Below, one piece after another: positions 18,701-27,280 of a stretch of DNA of 64,000 bases (the first letter of the stretch is position 1; the number at the start of each line of letters is the position of its first letter). The notes under the pieces were generated by a model. The model was not told where the DNA came from. It did not search any database and saw only the letters and a program-made list of their open reading frames with translations. The translations under genes and the position numbers were made by a program. The stretch is from assembly GCA_005217565.1 (NCBI GenBank), contig SJCO01000013.1:124001-188000 (forward strand), given 5' to 3'. This DNA is from Puteibacter caeruleilacunae. GTDB taxonomy: Bacteria; Bacteroidota; Bacteroidia; Bacteroidales; Prolixibacteraceae.

Positions 18701-19658
18701 TAAAGCAGACTCCTCCATTAATCATTCCGACCCATAACATTCCTGTTTTATCTCGAAAAACCCGATAAGCAACATCGCTCTCCAATCCATTGTTATCGCC
18801 CGACACATATTGCTCAACAGTACCCATCATACTATTCACAACAAATACCCCCTCACCATCGGTAGCTACATATAGAATTCCATTATCATCAAATTCAAGT
18901 GAAAAAACTTTCGATGGTCCGCCATTTACATTGAGAGAAGAAATTTCCAGTTCTCCATCTAAAATAATGACTCCATTGTATCGTGTTGCCAGGTAATAGC
19001 GACCGTTAATATCCTGCTTTACATCACTAATCCGATAATCTTTCAGTTGATCATTAGGAACACGCTTTACGGTCCCAGTCTTGGGATAAAAGTAAAACAA
19101 TCCGTGTCTATCGGTCGCAACGATAAATTCTCCTGATTGATTTTTATAATAACATGTGGCGGTTACTCCAAATACTTCTTCCTGTAGTTTTATTCTTACA
19201 AATTCTTGCTTTTCACTTGAGAATCGAAACATTCCGTTGGTTGTCCAAATCCATACTCCTTGTTCCTCATCACCTAAAAATGAACGTACAGAATTATCGA
19301 CCAAATCTCCCAGATAATAGCGATGTATCGAAAAATCATTCAGATCAATTCTATTCATCCCATTATCTGTTCCAACCCATAAATCGGTGCCAACCGACTT
19401 CAAACATTGAATCCAACTACTGGTGATACTTAATGAGTCATCTACCTCACGATGAAATGACTTAAGTTTATAGCCATCATACATGAATAATCCCTCGCGT
19501 GTACCAAACCACATACGACCTAACTGATCCTCTTCAATGGCAGTTATTGAACTATGTGCAAAAACTCCATCATCAACCATTCTCTTAAATCGAATGTTCT
19601 GCCCCAGGCAAACATTCGAAATAACAATCATCACTACAATCCACAGAATCTTATTCAT
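15699..19658 (-). CDS. Hybrid two-component system regulator (HTCS) of the first PUL
   Basis: About 1319 residues from the ATG at 19658; a TTG two codons upstream is unlikely. A signal peptide comes first, then two seven-bladed propellers of reg_prop repeats (many GxLWVGT/GxMWFGT motifs) to about 700 and a Y_Y_Y domain to about 790. A membrane helix follows (LIYLALLIGVILVF). The cytoplasmic part has a HisKA domain with His822 (FFTNISHDLRTP), a HATPase domain (NLISNAIKYG, GSGIGLAFVKELV), a receiver with Asp1122 (IIISDVMMPEMDG), and an AraC-type HTH from about 1210 to the end. Such proteins sense an oligosaccharide in the periplasm and activate the neighbouring susCD operon. Confidence 0.97.
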   Translation of the reverse strand: MNKILWIVVMIVISNVCLGQNIRFKRMVDDGVFAHSSITAIEEDQLGRMWFGTREGLFMYDGYKLKSFHREVDDSLSITSSWIQCLKSVGTDLWVGTDNGMNRIDLNDFSIHRYYLGDLVDNSVRSFLGDEEQGVWIWTTNGMFRFSSEKQEFVRIKLQEEVFGVTATCYYKNQSGEFIVATDRHGLFYFYPKTGTVKRVPNDQLKDYRISDVKQDINGRYYLATRYNGVIILDGELEISSLNVNGGPSKVFSLEFDDNGILYVATDGEGVFVVNSMMGTVEQYVSGDNNGLESDVAYRVFRDKTGMLWVGMINGGVCFMDRYSSVFKHLLKFAPYKNSKLDKLSILDIVHLEGYNALVATDGEGLFKVNVKTEKVEQVNTGDVRIIKTLYRDSKGHIWGGAYHNGLIHLDEQLRFIKHFKEIRNPSGSYHDDSVWAIEEDADGRLWLGTLNGGLFWFDQKRNLFLSCAEDLNDFELRETAITTLKREIDGTFWVGTKSGAYRYDQRQRRFISFPDNSTFALSNQVIRQVLKDGQSGVWIGTENGLNHFDNGEQNVYTRLNGLSGNRIQSLLRDMAGRIWVATSYGLNLIEDNEVVRIFLKEDGLSDNIFNSNGGIIFPDGSIALNTIQGLTYFNPGQIQRNIREPEIIFTSLWINGSLISAKQSNIKEHISVLKELELDYSQRSFSLEYAALNFYLPQKNQYMYKLEGFDEDWIVGGNERKATYTNLEPGEYVFKVKASNNDGVWNEDGISLPVVVMPPWWDTWWANLIYLALLIGVILVFREYTVKGERLKNAIRNKELEAERKEEIERIKAQFFTNISHDLRTPLSLIVAPVSSLIKKDEQLKKEERLAIYETIKNNCDRLLTLVNQLLDYRKLESGKLKLRISEIAIDKLIYKVVTRFKNQEETKKTKFSFEFPGDEVMVWADRRMMENIFSNLISNAIKYGDKKETRIEVGCKQLDDGIKCWVKDNGVGIAQEEQSKIFDRFYQSVNHGVGSGIGLAFVKELVNLHHGEISVVSELNEGATFEVVLKLGADHFTEDLLIKEDERVEEEKNIDTQMDHESDVKDKLKQTKLLIVEDSLELSNYLKNEFADTFKVKTAVNGKEGLKLVETFYPDIIISDVMMPEMDGNELCKKVKTKLTTSHIPIILLTAKGADEHQMEGFESGADAYITKPFNIDVVRVRVDNLLQSRAMLRKRFSEAKRVDPEKITVSESDKKLLQKLNKHIETNIRNSELSIEGIAEEVGISRGYFHKKMKALTGASPSEYIRNYRLKKAAELLAEKKYSIEEISFEVGFSSPSYFSRSFTKFYGVAPKKYVG

Positions 19659-19829
19659 AGTCAACTAATTTCAAATGATTAGTCATCTCTTAATTAATCC
19701 TAAATAAATATACAGAAAGATACCCAAAAAAGATCAGAAATGGCGAATTACATAATGACGTACCACCTATCCTGATTTTCTCAGACAGTAAAAACGATGT
19801 GGAGTGGAGACAAATATAAACAATAAAAT

Positions 19830-19867
19830 AAAAAACTGCCATCCCGATGATAGGAATGACAGTTTTA
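19830..19867 (-). terminator. Rho-independent terminator after the sulfatase gene
   Basis: Read on the minus strand, a stem of AAAACTGTCAT pairs with ATGGCAGTTTT and runs into a T-rich tail (the A-run at 19830-19835 on the plus strand). It lies 26 bp after the sulfatase stop and upstream of the regulator start, so the two genes are probably separate transcripts. Confidence 0.75.
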
Positions 19868-19892
19868 CGATATACTAGCTTTGACAAAATTA

Positions 19893-21452
19893 TTAGTTCT
19901 TCATCCACCACAACTGCTCCCAGTTGTTTTTTCCCTCATAGTTTTGCTGAGGAGTACCTGGAGTACTTCTTCCTTTCTCGATATAAGAAGTTAAAAGATT
20001 CTGCATCTCTTCAACAATCTTTGGGAACTTGTCAGAAATATTCATTTGCTCTCCAGGATCAGCTTCAATATTGAACAACTGAATCTTTGGCATTAGTGCA
20101 ATTACATTGTCGTTACGACCAGGACGAGGATAACTCCATCCTCCAGAACCAGGACACATAACTAGTTTCCAAGCACCTTTACGGATAGCAAAACTTCCAC
20201 GAATAGAGTGATGAATAGTCGCTTCACGGAAATCTCCGTCTAGTTTTTCTTGCTTTAACAAAGGCATCATATTATAGCTATCTTCTCCTGTTGCATCGTC
20301 AATCTTAACATCTGTGATTCCAGCAACTGTAGCCAATAAATCCGTTGTACAAATAGTCTGCTTACAAGCCGTACCCTCTGCAACTGTTCCTGGCCAGCGT
20401 ACAATAAACGGCACACGATGTCCTCCTTCATAGATATCAGCTTTATGTCCACGGAAGATATAACTAGGATTATGACCTTTTGCTAATATTTCATGATACC
20501 TGGCCGCTGGAGAACATCCATTATCACTGGTAAATATGAATAACGTGTTCTTATCAAATCCCTTCTTTTTCAATGCTTCGGTAATTTTACCAACCACATC
20601 ATCAACCATCAATACAAAATCGGTATACTTATTAATACCCGATTTACCCTGCCATTCTTTGGTAGGCAATATTGGCGTATGAGGTGCTGACAATGGAATA
20701 TACATGAAGAATGGTTTCTTTTTCGATTGCTTTTCGATATACTCAATCGATTTCTCACCAATCTTTGGCAACACATCTATTGCCTCAAAATCTTCATGTG
20801 CTAATCCCTTACGGTGAAACGCTTTTATTGTAGTAGGAACTCCCTCGGTTTTATCATTTTCGATATAAATATATGGTGGCATATCAAGCGAGGCACTGAT
20901 ACCATAGTAATAATCGAAACCAAGAGCATTAGGTCCGTTCTTGATCTTCGCTTTAAAATCAATCACGCCATAATCGTTATACCCCTTAGGTGTTTTCTCT
21001 GCAGGAGTACCTGGTTTTACCGGCCAATCCATTCCCAAATGCCACTTTCCAATACATGCAGTGTTGTAACCGGCCTTCTTTGCCACATCAGCCACAGTTG
21101 TACGATCAGTATTGATCAGGTGTTTATCGTATCCTCCCAATACTCCTTTTTTCAACCTGGAACGCCAATTGTAACGACCTGTAAGGATTCCATATCTGGT
21201 AGGGGTACATACCGACGAACTTGTGTGTGCATTCGTAAATACCATTCCCTGCGATGCAATCTGATCAAGGTGAGGTGTTGTAATTTTTGAATTTTCATTT
21301 AAATAAGAGATATCACCATATCCCAAATCATCAGCAAGAATATACACGATATTCGGATGGTTGTTATCTGCTGCTTGTCCCACTGTTGGCACTAAAGCAG
21401 ACAGCAATCCTGCCATAAGTGATCCCTTGGCTACTTGTTTAATCATCTTCAT
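19893..21452 (-). CDS. Secreted S1-family sulfatase (arylsulfatase type)
   Basis: About 519 residues from the ATG at 21452. An in-frame ATG at 21512 would add 20 residues, and one at 21446 would remove two. The chosen start gives a normal signal peptide (LMAGLLSALVPTVGQA). Type I sulfatase hallmarks: metal-binding Asp41-Asp42 (ILADDLGYGD), formylglycine site Cys82 in VCTPTRYGILTGR, GKWHLG near residue 145, and FTSDNG near residue 285. The cysteine must be oxidised to formylglycine; no anSME-type maturase is seen in the window. It removes sulfate esters from a glycan. S1 subfamily not assigned. It precedes the PUL regulator, which makes it a likely member of the same locus. Confidence 0.95.
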   Translation of the reverse strand: MKMIKQVAKGSLMAGLLSALVPTVGQAADNNHPNIVYILADDLGYGDISYLNENSKITTPHLDQIASQGMVFTNAHTSSSVCTPTRYGILTGRYNWRSRLKKGVLGGYDKHLINTDRTTVADVAKKAGYNTACIGKWHLGMDWPVKPGTPAEKTPKGYNDYGVIDFKAKIKNGPNALGFDYYYGISASLDMPPYIYIENDKTEGVPTTIKAFHRKGLAHEDFEAIDVLPKIGEKSIEYIEKQSKKKPFFMYIPLSAPHTPILPTKEWQGKSGINKYTDFVLMVDDVVGKITEALKKKGFDKNTLFIFTSDNGCSPAARYHEILAKGHNPSYIFRGHKADIYEGGHRVPFIVRWPGTVAEGTACKQTICTTDLLATVAGITDVKIDDATGEDSYNMMPLLKQEKLDGDFREATIHHSIRGSFAIRKGAWKLVMCPGSGGWSYPRPGRNDNVIALMPKIQLFNIEADPGEQMNISDKFPKIVEEMQNLLTSYIEKGRSTPGTPQQNYEGKNNWEQLWWMKN

Positions 21453-21763
21453 TAGGTTTTTCAAGATTATTTTAAGGTTGATGAGTACTGGAACTAAGGA
21501 GTTTAGTCTCATAAACGCAACCTTATTTTTTCATTGATTCAAAAGTAGAATCTCACTTATTAGAAGATGTTTAATTATGTGCACAAATGATGTGAATATG
21601 TTTTTACAACAACTGATAGTGTATCAAATCGTTCATCGTACACACAGTTTTATGTCTCACTTATGAATAGCAAGGTCACCCTAAGCAAATGGTCAAAGCG
21701 AAATTCTTCACTACTGCCTTAAGCACACGAAATCTGGAAGATATAACAATCTATAAATCTTAA
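21453..21763. other. Intergenic region upstream of the sulfatase
   Basis: A 311-bp gap containing the presumed sulfatase promoter on the minus strand. The only notable item is a GTACACAC octamer at 21638-21645, which shares its first seven bases with the two GTACACAT sites upstream of susC. No gene or hairpin of note. Confidence 0.4.
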
Positions 21764-23023
21764 TTAACGTTTAAACGGCAAGCGCATTATGCCTCGTGAA
21801 ACCAGACTTCGTTTTCTTCGCTCCCTTAGCTCTCTATCCATAAAGGTACCAGAGAAGATTAGTCCACCTATAATTCCCAGGAAAATATAAAAGATCTGCT
21901 CCCCCATATTGCTGGCTGCACCCGTTTCATTCAGGAATACACTGCTAAGACCAATAAATGTCTTACTTCCTGGCACTAGCATAATTATTCCTGGAATTAG
22001 AAATACCAAACGGGGAGACTTAGTTAGTTTGCTAAATAATTTACTAACACTCACCGACACTAATGTTCCTATAAATATACTCACTAATATGCCTGCAAAT
22101 GCAAATAATGTTGTAGAGAAAAAGCTTAGAAAACCAACTACTACACATAAGAATACATCCTTAGGACGTATTTTAAAAGCAGGAGTTAAACTTGCAGTCA
22201 TCAGAACCATTGCAGGGTAATCCACCCAATGGGGAATATCATTAATAACAGGTTGTGGATTAAGCTTAACAAACAATGGTAGAATTGCCAAACCTAATAC
22301 AACTCCGAAAAACTGCTTGAATAACGATACCAATGCATCGAATAGTTTAGCCGTTCCGGAAACAAGATTACGAGCTGTAATCTCTTCCAAAGCTGAGGTA
22401 ATTGACAATCCAGGTATAAATACAATTATAGATGCCAGAATAGTCATCGAGATATTTATCTGATCAAAATAGAGCGACAAAATACCAGTCACAATTGTAG
22501 CAACAAGTGCAACCATCGATTCCAGCGTACTTCTCACGTACACTGAATAACGCGACCAAATGGTTACCAAATAAACTATCCCTCCTACAAAACCAGCAGC
22601 AATTGATGAGGTCCAACTGGTATCTAAGATAACACTAAAAGCACCTGCTGAAGTCATAAATGCAATCAACTCGATGATACTACTATATCCTATAGGAGCT
22701 GTTTTTATACTTTCTATATCATCACGAGCCTGCTCAAAGTTGATATCTCCTGCAACCAATTTGTTGGCAACCTCAACAATGCGCGACAATGCCCCTAAAT
22801 TTAACTCTCCTGGCAATACACTTTCAACATGACTATAAGTTTGCTCATCCTCTTCATAGAATACATAGTTTATCCATGTTGGTGAGTCCATAAAACTTGC
22901 CTGAATACCTTTTTTCTCCGCTACATCTTTCAGGTACATTTCCGATTTATAAGATGGGACTCCATAGGTATGAAGTGCCTTACCTAGCTGGACAATGAAC
23001 TTATATTTCTGAGGGACTTGCAT
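21764..23023 (-). CDS. ThrE-type threonine/serine exporter family membrane protein
   Basis: A 419-residue protein in one chain combining both halves of the ThrE family. The N-terminal soluble DUF1212-like part covers about 1-110 (ALHTYGVPSYKSEMYL, DSPTWINYVFYEED). About ten membrane helices follow, including IPGLSITSALEEITARNLVSGTAKL near 205-230 and VFLIPGIIMLVPGSKTFIGL near 340-360, both family signatures. The family exports threonine and serine using proton motive force; related proteins may move other small metabolites. It stands alone with its own upstream region and is not an obvious PUL member. The C-terminus is basic (RRKRSLVSRGIMRLPFKR). Confidence 0.88.
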   Translation of the reverse strand: MQVPQKYKFIVQLGKALHTYGVPSYKSEMYLKDVAEKKGIQASFMDSPTWINYVFYEEDEQTYSHVESVLPGELNLGALSRIVEVANKLVAGDINFEQARDDIESIKTAPIGYSSIIELIAFMTSAGAFSVILDTSWTSSIAAGFVGGIVYLVTIWSRYSVYVRSTLESMVALVATIVTGILSLYFDQINISMTILASIIVFIPGLSITSALEEITARNLVSGTAKLFDALVSLFKQFFGVVLGLAILPLFVKLNPQPVINDIPHWVDYPAMVLMTASLTPAFKIRPKDVFLCVVVGFLSFFSTTLFAFAGILVSIFIGTLVSVSVSKLFSKLTKSPRLVFLIPGIIMLVPGSKTFIGLSSVFLNETGAASNMGEQIFYIFLGIIGGLIFSGTFMDRELRERRKRSLVSRGIMRLPFKR

Positions 23024-23317
23024 GCGATGTGTTTCAATTGTGTTATTTATTATATATACCCATATCCTTCTACAAAAATAGAATAATTAATTATGTTGCA
23101 ATCTGACATGTGAACTTATTATTTCGCATGCAATAAAATTCCTGAAATCCTTCGAGAATCAACAATAATTGTATACTTTGGCACAAGTATTACTTCATTC
23201 CAACGCAATCTTAAATCAGATACAATTTTCTTATCACATTATTCTCTAATCCATCTTTGCCTTTACTACTCTGCACTACTAATACACTACAATTACAGTG
23301 CTTTAACTACTATAAGT

Positions 23318-23361
23318 AGTAAGTGTCCAGTAAGTGCCCAGTAAGTCTCCAGTAAGAGACC
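23318..23361. repeat. Four-copy 11-bp tandem repeat (AGTAAGTGTCC type)
   Basis: Four contiguous units: AGTAAGTGTCC, AGTAAGTGCCC, AGTAAGTCTCC, AGTAAGAGACC. The period of 11 bp is close to one helical turn, so a protein could bind all units on one face of the DNA. The last unit is followed by GGAGA, which can pair with the TCTCC of the third unit. Confidence 0.8.
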
Positions 23362-23564
23362 GGAGAAGAGCATGAAAAGAGGGATATGTTAAATGTACTA
23401 AAAACGGCTAATATTACTTAACAATATACTCACTTGTATACACAAGTTACACCACACCTATTTCGAATATGAAATAAAGTTTCAAAATAATACTTCCTTG
23501 GTTCACCACTGGAAAAAAACATTTTTTATTTCATCAAATATGTTCTAATTAACGGGTAATCTGG

Positions 23565-23572
23565 TACATTTG
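23565..23572 (+). promoter_or_regulatory. Possible -7 promoter box (TACATTTG)
   Basis: This matches the Bacteroidota -7 consensus TAnnTTTG. The -33 element about 20 bp upstream (TGTT) is weak. If used, transcription would begin about 225 nt before the start codon at 23802. Confidence 0.35.
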
Positions 23573-23801
23573 CTTTCACCTGAACAAATAAAAACATTTT
23601 CTGAACGTTTCTGACACCCCGATTTGAGAATGATATGGTAAGTTTGAAATCCCTAAGACAAAAACTTTGAAATACCATAAAACTTAAATTGAAATTACAA
23701 CAGGGTATGTTTTTTGTAGGGTAAAAATTGAGTGAAAAACAGATTATCGTTGTTTGCCTGGAAACAGGTTAGCAACAAAACCAGAATAATTAAAATTTCC
23801 T

Positions 23802-26800
23802 ATGTATCTAAAATTCAGAATTACACGCGTATGGGCATTGGCTCTCTGTCTTGTGGCAGGATTCGCCTCTTTAAATGCCCAGGCTGATGATGCAAAGAAA
23901 AAGGAAGAAGCTGCGAAAAAGTACTTCTACCACTTTGTCAATCAGCTTGAAGACAAGTCGTTCTACGAAGCTAAAGCAAAGGACCTTTCGTGTTTCAATT
24001 GCGAAAAAGCTACCAATCTTTTGAACGAAATTAGGGAAGTTCTTCATGTTCAGCAAGAGTTGGACATTGTGTCTTTCGAAGGCGCTGAGCGTTCTTTAAA
24101 GAACATCATTGAAAACTTTCCACAACAGAAAGCTTCAGCGGAAAAGTATCTGGCAAAATTAAAGGAGTACAAAAACAGCATTCCTTCTCTTAAGCCAGCT
24201 ATTTACAAGCATGATGAAGCTGCCATTGCTAAAATTCGATCATTTGTTGCTGAGCACCGCAAGGCTATGCTAGACAACCCTTTACTTAAAGGTAAAGAGA
24301 TTCTAGCTGTTCGCCACGTTGTGAATAACTCACGCCGAGCTATGGCTCGTCAAATTGGTCGTGTTGGAAACAACTGGACTACTAATGCAAACATGAGTCG
24401 CAAAGGTTTCAACAACCAGATTGTGAAACTTTCAAATGTTTGTGATGATGCATCTTACGCTGAACTTTACAAGACTCATAAAGGACAGCCTGTAAAAGAT
24501 GTTGACTTGCACTGGAACGGTGATCGTATGTTATTTTCTACAGTTAACGACAAAGGTCGTTGGCATGTATACGAAATGAACATCGATGGAAGTAACGTAA
24601 CTCAAATTACTCCTGACAACAAAGAGGATGTAGATTACTTTGACGCTTGTTACCTTCCTGATGGACGTATCGTTCTTTCTTCAACTGCAAGTTATACTGC
24701 TGTACCTTGTATTAGCGGTAATGGACACGCAACCGATTTGTACTTATTAGATCCTAAGACTAAAGACTTACGTCAGTTGAACTTTGGTCAGGAGAGTGAG
24801 TGGAACCCTATCGTACTAAACAACGGTAAAGTTTGTTACCTACGTTGGGAGTACACTGATGCATCTCACTACTTTACACGTATCTTAATGCAGATGAATC
24901 CTGATGGAACATCTAAAAAAGAATACTACGGTAGTGGATCATATTTCCCTAACTCATTCTTCGATGCTCATCCTATTCCAGGACACGCAACTGAGGTTAT
25001 CGGAATCGTTTCAGGTCACCACGGTATTGCTCGTTCAGGTCGTTTGATGATCTTCGATCCTACATTAGGACGTAGAGAAGCAGAAGGTGCTGTACAAGAA
25101 ATTCCAGGATATGGAAAGAAAGTAAAAGCAATCATCAAAGACCGTTTGGTTGATGGTGTTTGGCCACAATTCCTTACTCCATTCCCATTGGATAAGAACT
25201 ATTTCTTAGTTTCAGCTAAGATGGCTCCAGATGCACTTTGGGGAATCTATCTTGTTGACCGTTTCGATAACATGATTTTGGTACATGAGCACGAAGGAGA
25301 AGCATTTGCTGAGCCTATCGCTATTGAGAAGCGTCCTGTACCTCCAGTTATCCCAGACAAAGTAAACTTAGAAGATAAAACTTCTACTGTATATATTACC
25401 GACATCTATGAAGGTCTAGGTCTTCAAGGAGTAAAAAGAGGTACTGTTAAGAAGATTCGTATTTTCGCTTATCAGTATGGATACAACAAAATCGGTGGTC
25501 ACGATTACATTGGATTTGAGTCTGCTTGGGATGTGAAACGTATCCTTGGTACTGTTCCTGTAGAGGAAGATGGATCAGCTATGTTTAAGATTCCTGCAAA
25601 CATTCCTATTTCTCTTCAACCATTAGATGAAACAGGAGCTGCATTGCAGGTGATGAGAAGTTGGTTGACTGGTATGCCAGGAGAGGTTGTAAGTTGTGTT
25701 GGTTGTCACGAATCACAGAACATGGTACCTCCAGCGAAGTTTACTCAAGCTTCACGTAAGAAACCAGCAGAGATTACAAACTGGTATGGTCCTGTTCGCC
25801 CTGTAACATATTATAACGAGGTTAAGCCTGTTATTGAGAAGCGTTGTGTTGCTTGTCACAATGGAACAGTAAAAGATCGTCCAAACCTTGCTGATGATAG
25901 TGATTCTGGTTATCATGGATTCTCTAAGTCGTACATGGCGCTACATCCATTCGTTCGTCGTCCTGGATGTGAGTCAGACTTCTTAGTATTGTCTCCAATG
26001 GACTACTACGCTAATACCAGTGAATTGGTACAGATGTTGAAGAAAGGTCACCACGGTGTTGAATTAGACGCTGAAGAGTGGGATCGTTTGATCACCTGGA
26101 TAGATATGAACGTACCTTTCCGAGGTAAATTTGAAACTAAAGAATTCAACGGATATGATCAGGTTGAACGTCGTAGACTGCATGCTAAGGAATATGCTAA
26201 TGTATGTGTGAATCCTGAGGCTGAATTGGTAGTTGCAGATTCAATTCGCGCTGCTCGCGGTAAGATTGAGCCTGTAATGCCTACTCGCAAACCTAAGAAA
26301 GAGGCTAAAGAGCTTAAGGTAAAAGGATGGCCACTTGCTGAAGCTGCTGCTAAAGAATTACAGAAGAAGTTTGCTGTTAACGGATCAATTACCAAAACTG
26401 TTAAATTGCCAAATGGACAGGAAGTTGAGTTTGTTCGTATTCCTGCTGGTAAATTTGTAATTGGTGACCGTACCGGACAGCCAGACCAGACTGAAAGCAT
26501 TGTTGAGATTGAGAAACCATTCTGGATGTCGAAAACTGAGATTACTAACGAGATGTTCCGTAGCGTAATGAAAAAGCACGACAGTCGCTTTATCGATCAG
26601 CAATGGAAAGACCACATTTTCGCTGGTTATCCTGCAAACGAAGATCCAATGCCTGCAATCCGTATGAGTTGGAATGAAGCTACTGAATTCTGTCAGAAGT
26701 TAAGTAAGGAAACTGGATTGAAAGTTTCACTACCTACAGAAGCACAGTGGGAGTGGGCTGCAAGAGCTGGTAGCAACTCTAAAATGTACTTCGGTGGTTG

Positions 26801-27209
26801 TGATTCAGACTTCTCAGCATACGAGAACCTTGCTGATTACACCATGCGTGATCTTGCGGTAATTGGAGTGGATCCTAAGCCAATGGGACCTAAAAACGGT
26901 AGATTCAAGTATTATAACTTCGTTCCTAAGACTGAAAAGTATAACGATGGTATTTTGGTACCTCAAGGAACTGCTGGTTATAAGCCAAACCCATGGGGAC
27001 TTTACGATATGCTAGGTAACGTTTGTGAGTGGACTTCTACAAACTACAGTTACGATGGATACAAAGCTAACGCGAAAAGTAACTTGAGAGTTGCTAAAGG
27101 AGGTTCATGGAGAGACCGTCCTAAATTTGCAACTGCTGCTACTCGTGATGGATACCTTCCTTATCAGAGAGTATTCAACGTAGGAGTAAGATTGATCATT
27201 GAAGATTAA
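23802..27209 (+). CDS. Secreted di-heme HzsA-like protein fused to a SUMF1/FGE-like domain lacking active-site cysteines
   Basis: An 1135-residue protein with a signal peptide ending at SLNAQ (about 27). A helical part reaches about 200. A TolB-like propeller lies about 215-510 (HWNGDRMLFSTVNDKGRWHV and ACYLPDGRIVLSSTA), as in the alpha subunit of hydrazine synthase. Two c-type heme motifs follow: CVGCH at 632-636 and CVACH at 682-686. Residues about 870-1135 form a SUMF1/formylglycine-generating-enzyme-like domain (VEFVRIPAGKFVIGD, MVKGGSW-type RVAKGGSWRDRP). The two cysteines that bind copper in true FGEs are Asp and Ala at the matching positions, so FGE chemistry is not expected. Similar combinations occur in other Bacteroidota and Planctomycetes under general names; the reaction is unknown. 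Strong terminator follows. Confidence 0.85.
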   Translation: MYLKFRITRVWALALCLVAGFASLNAQADDAKKKEEAAKKYFYHFVNQLEDKSFYEAKAKDLSCFNCEKATNLLNEIREVLHVQQELDIVSFEGAERSLKNIIENFPQQKASAEKYLAKLKEYKNSIPSLKPAIYKHDEAAIAKIRSFVAEHRKAMLDNPLLKGKEILAVRHVVNNSRRAMARQIGRVGNNWTTNANMSRKGFNNQIVKLSNVCDDASYAELYKTHKGQPVKDVDLHWNGDRMLFSTVNDKGRWHVYEMNIDGSNVTQITPDNKEDVDYFDACYLPDGRIVLSSTASYTAVPCISGNGHATDLYLLDPKTKDLRQLNFGQESEWNPIVLNNGKVCYLRWEYTDASHYFTRILMQMNPDGTSKKEYYGSGSYFPNSFFDAHPIPGHATEVIGIVSGHHGIARSGRLMIFDPTLGRREAEGAVQEIPGYGKKVKAIIKDRLVDGVWPQFLTPFPLDKNYFLVSAKMAPDALWGIYLVDRFDNMILVHEHEGEAFAEPIAIEKRPVPPVIPDKVNLEDKTSTVYITDIYEGLGLQGVKRGTVKKIRIFAYQYGYNKIGGHDYIGFESAWDVKRILGTVPVEEDGSAMFKIPANIPISLQPLDETGAALQVMRSWLTGMPGEVVSCVGCHESQNMVPPAKFTQASRKKPAEITNWYGPVRPVTYYNEVKPVIEKRCVACHNGTVKDRPNLADDSDSGYHGFSKSYMALHPFVRRPGCESDFLVLSPMDYYANTSELVQMLKKGHHGVELDAEEWDRLITWIDMNVPFRGKFETKEFNGYDQVERRRLHAKEYANVCVNPEAELVVADSIRAARGKIEPVMPTRKPKKEAKELKVKGWPLAEAAAKELQKKFAVNGSITKTVKLPNGQEVEFVRIPAGKFVIGDRTGQPDQTESIVEIEKPFWMSKTEITNEMFRSVMKKHDSRFIDQQWKDHIFAGYPANEDPMPAIRMSWNEATEFCQKLSKETGLKVSLPTEAQWEWAARAGSNSKMYFGGCDSDFSAYENLADYTMRDLAVIGVDPKPMGPKNGRFKYYNFVPKTEKYNDGILVPQGTAGYKPNPWGLYDMLGNVCEWTSTNYSYDGYKANAKSNLRVAKGGSWRDRPKFATAATRDGYLPYQRVFNVGVRLIIED

Positions 27210-27229
27210 TTATTCTTATTAATATAGTA

Positions 27230-27263
27230 AACGCCGGTGGAATTATCCATCGGCGTTTTTTTT
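27230..27263 (+). terminator. Rho-independent terminator after the HzsA/SUMF1 gene
   Basis: AACGCCGGTGG (27230-27240, first A at 27230) pairs with CCATCGGCGTT (27247-27257) through a 6-nt loop, with one G-U pair, followed by a run of eight T. It starts about 20 bp after the stop codon. Confidence 0.92.
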
Positions 27264-27280
27264 GCTTCAATTATTAGAAC

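Larger units (their letters stand above)
23024..23801. other. Long intergenic region between thrE-like and heme/SUMF1 genes
   Basis: A 778-bp divergent gap with no recognisable gene. It contains a four-copy 11-bp tandem repeat (23318-23361), a possible -7 box for the downstream gene (23565-23572), and otherwise AT-rich sequence. The transcript of the large gene would have a leader of more than 200 nt. Confidence 0.55.

Noticed and set aside
19690-19911. 73-codon frame downstream of the sulfatase with a hydrophobic stretch
   Set aside because: It overlaps the sulfatase end and its terminator on the same strand, so translation is implausible.
20814-21290. Long open frame (158 codons) opposite the first sulfatase
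   Set aside because: It is antisense to a gene with intact catalytic motifs, and its translation shows no domain, signal peptide or normal composition. It is a shadow frame.
26400-27209. SUMF1 domain considered as a sulfatase-activating formylglycine-generating enzyme
   Set aside because: Both copper-binding cysteines after the GGSW motif are replaced, so the FGE function cannot be assigned despite nearby sulfatases.
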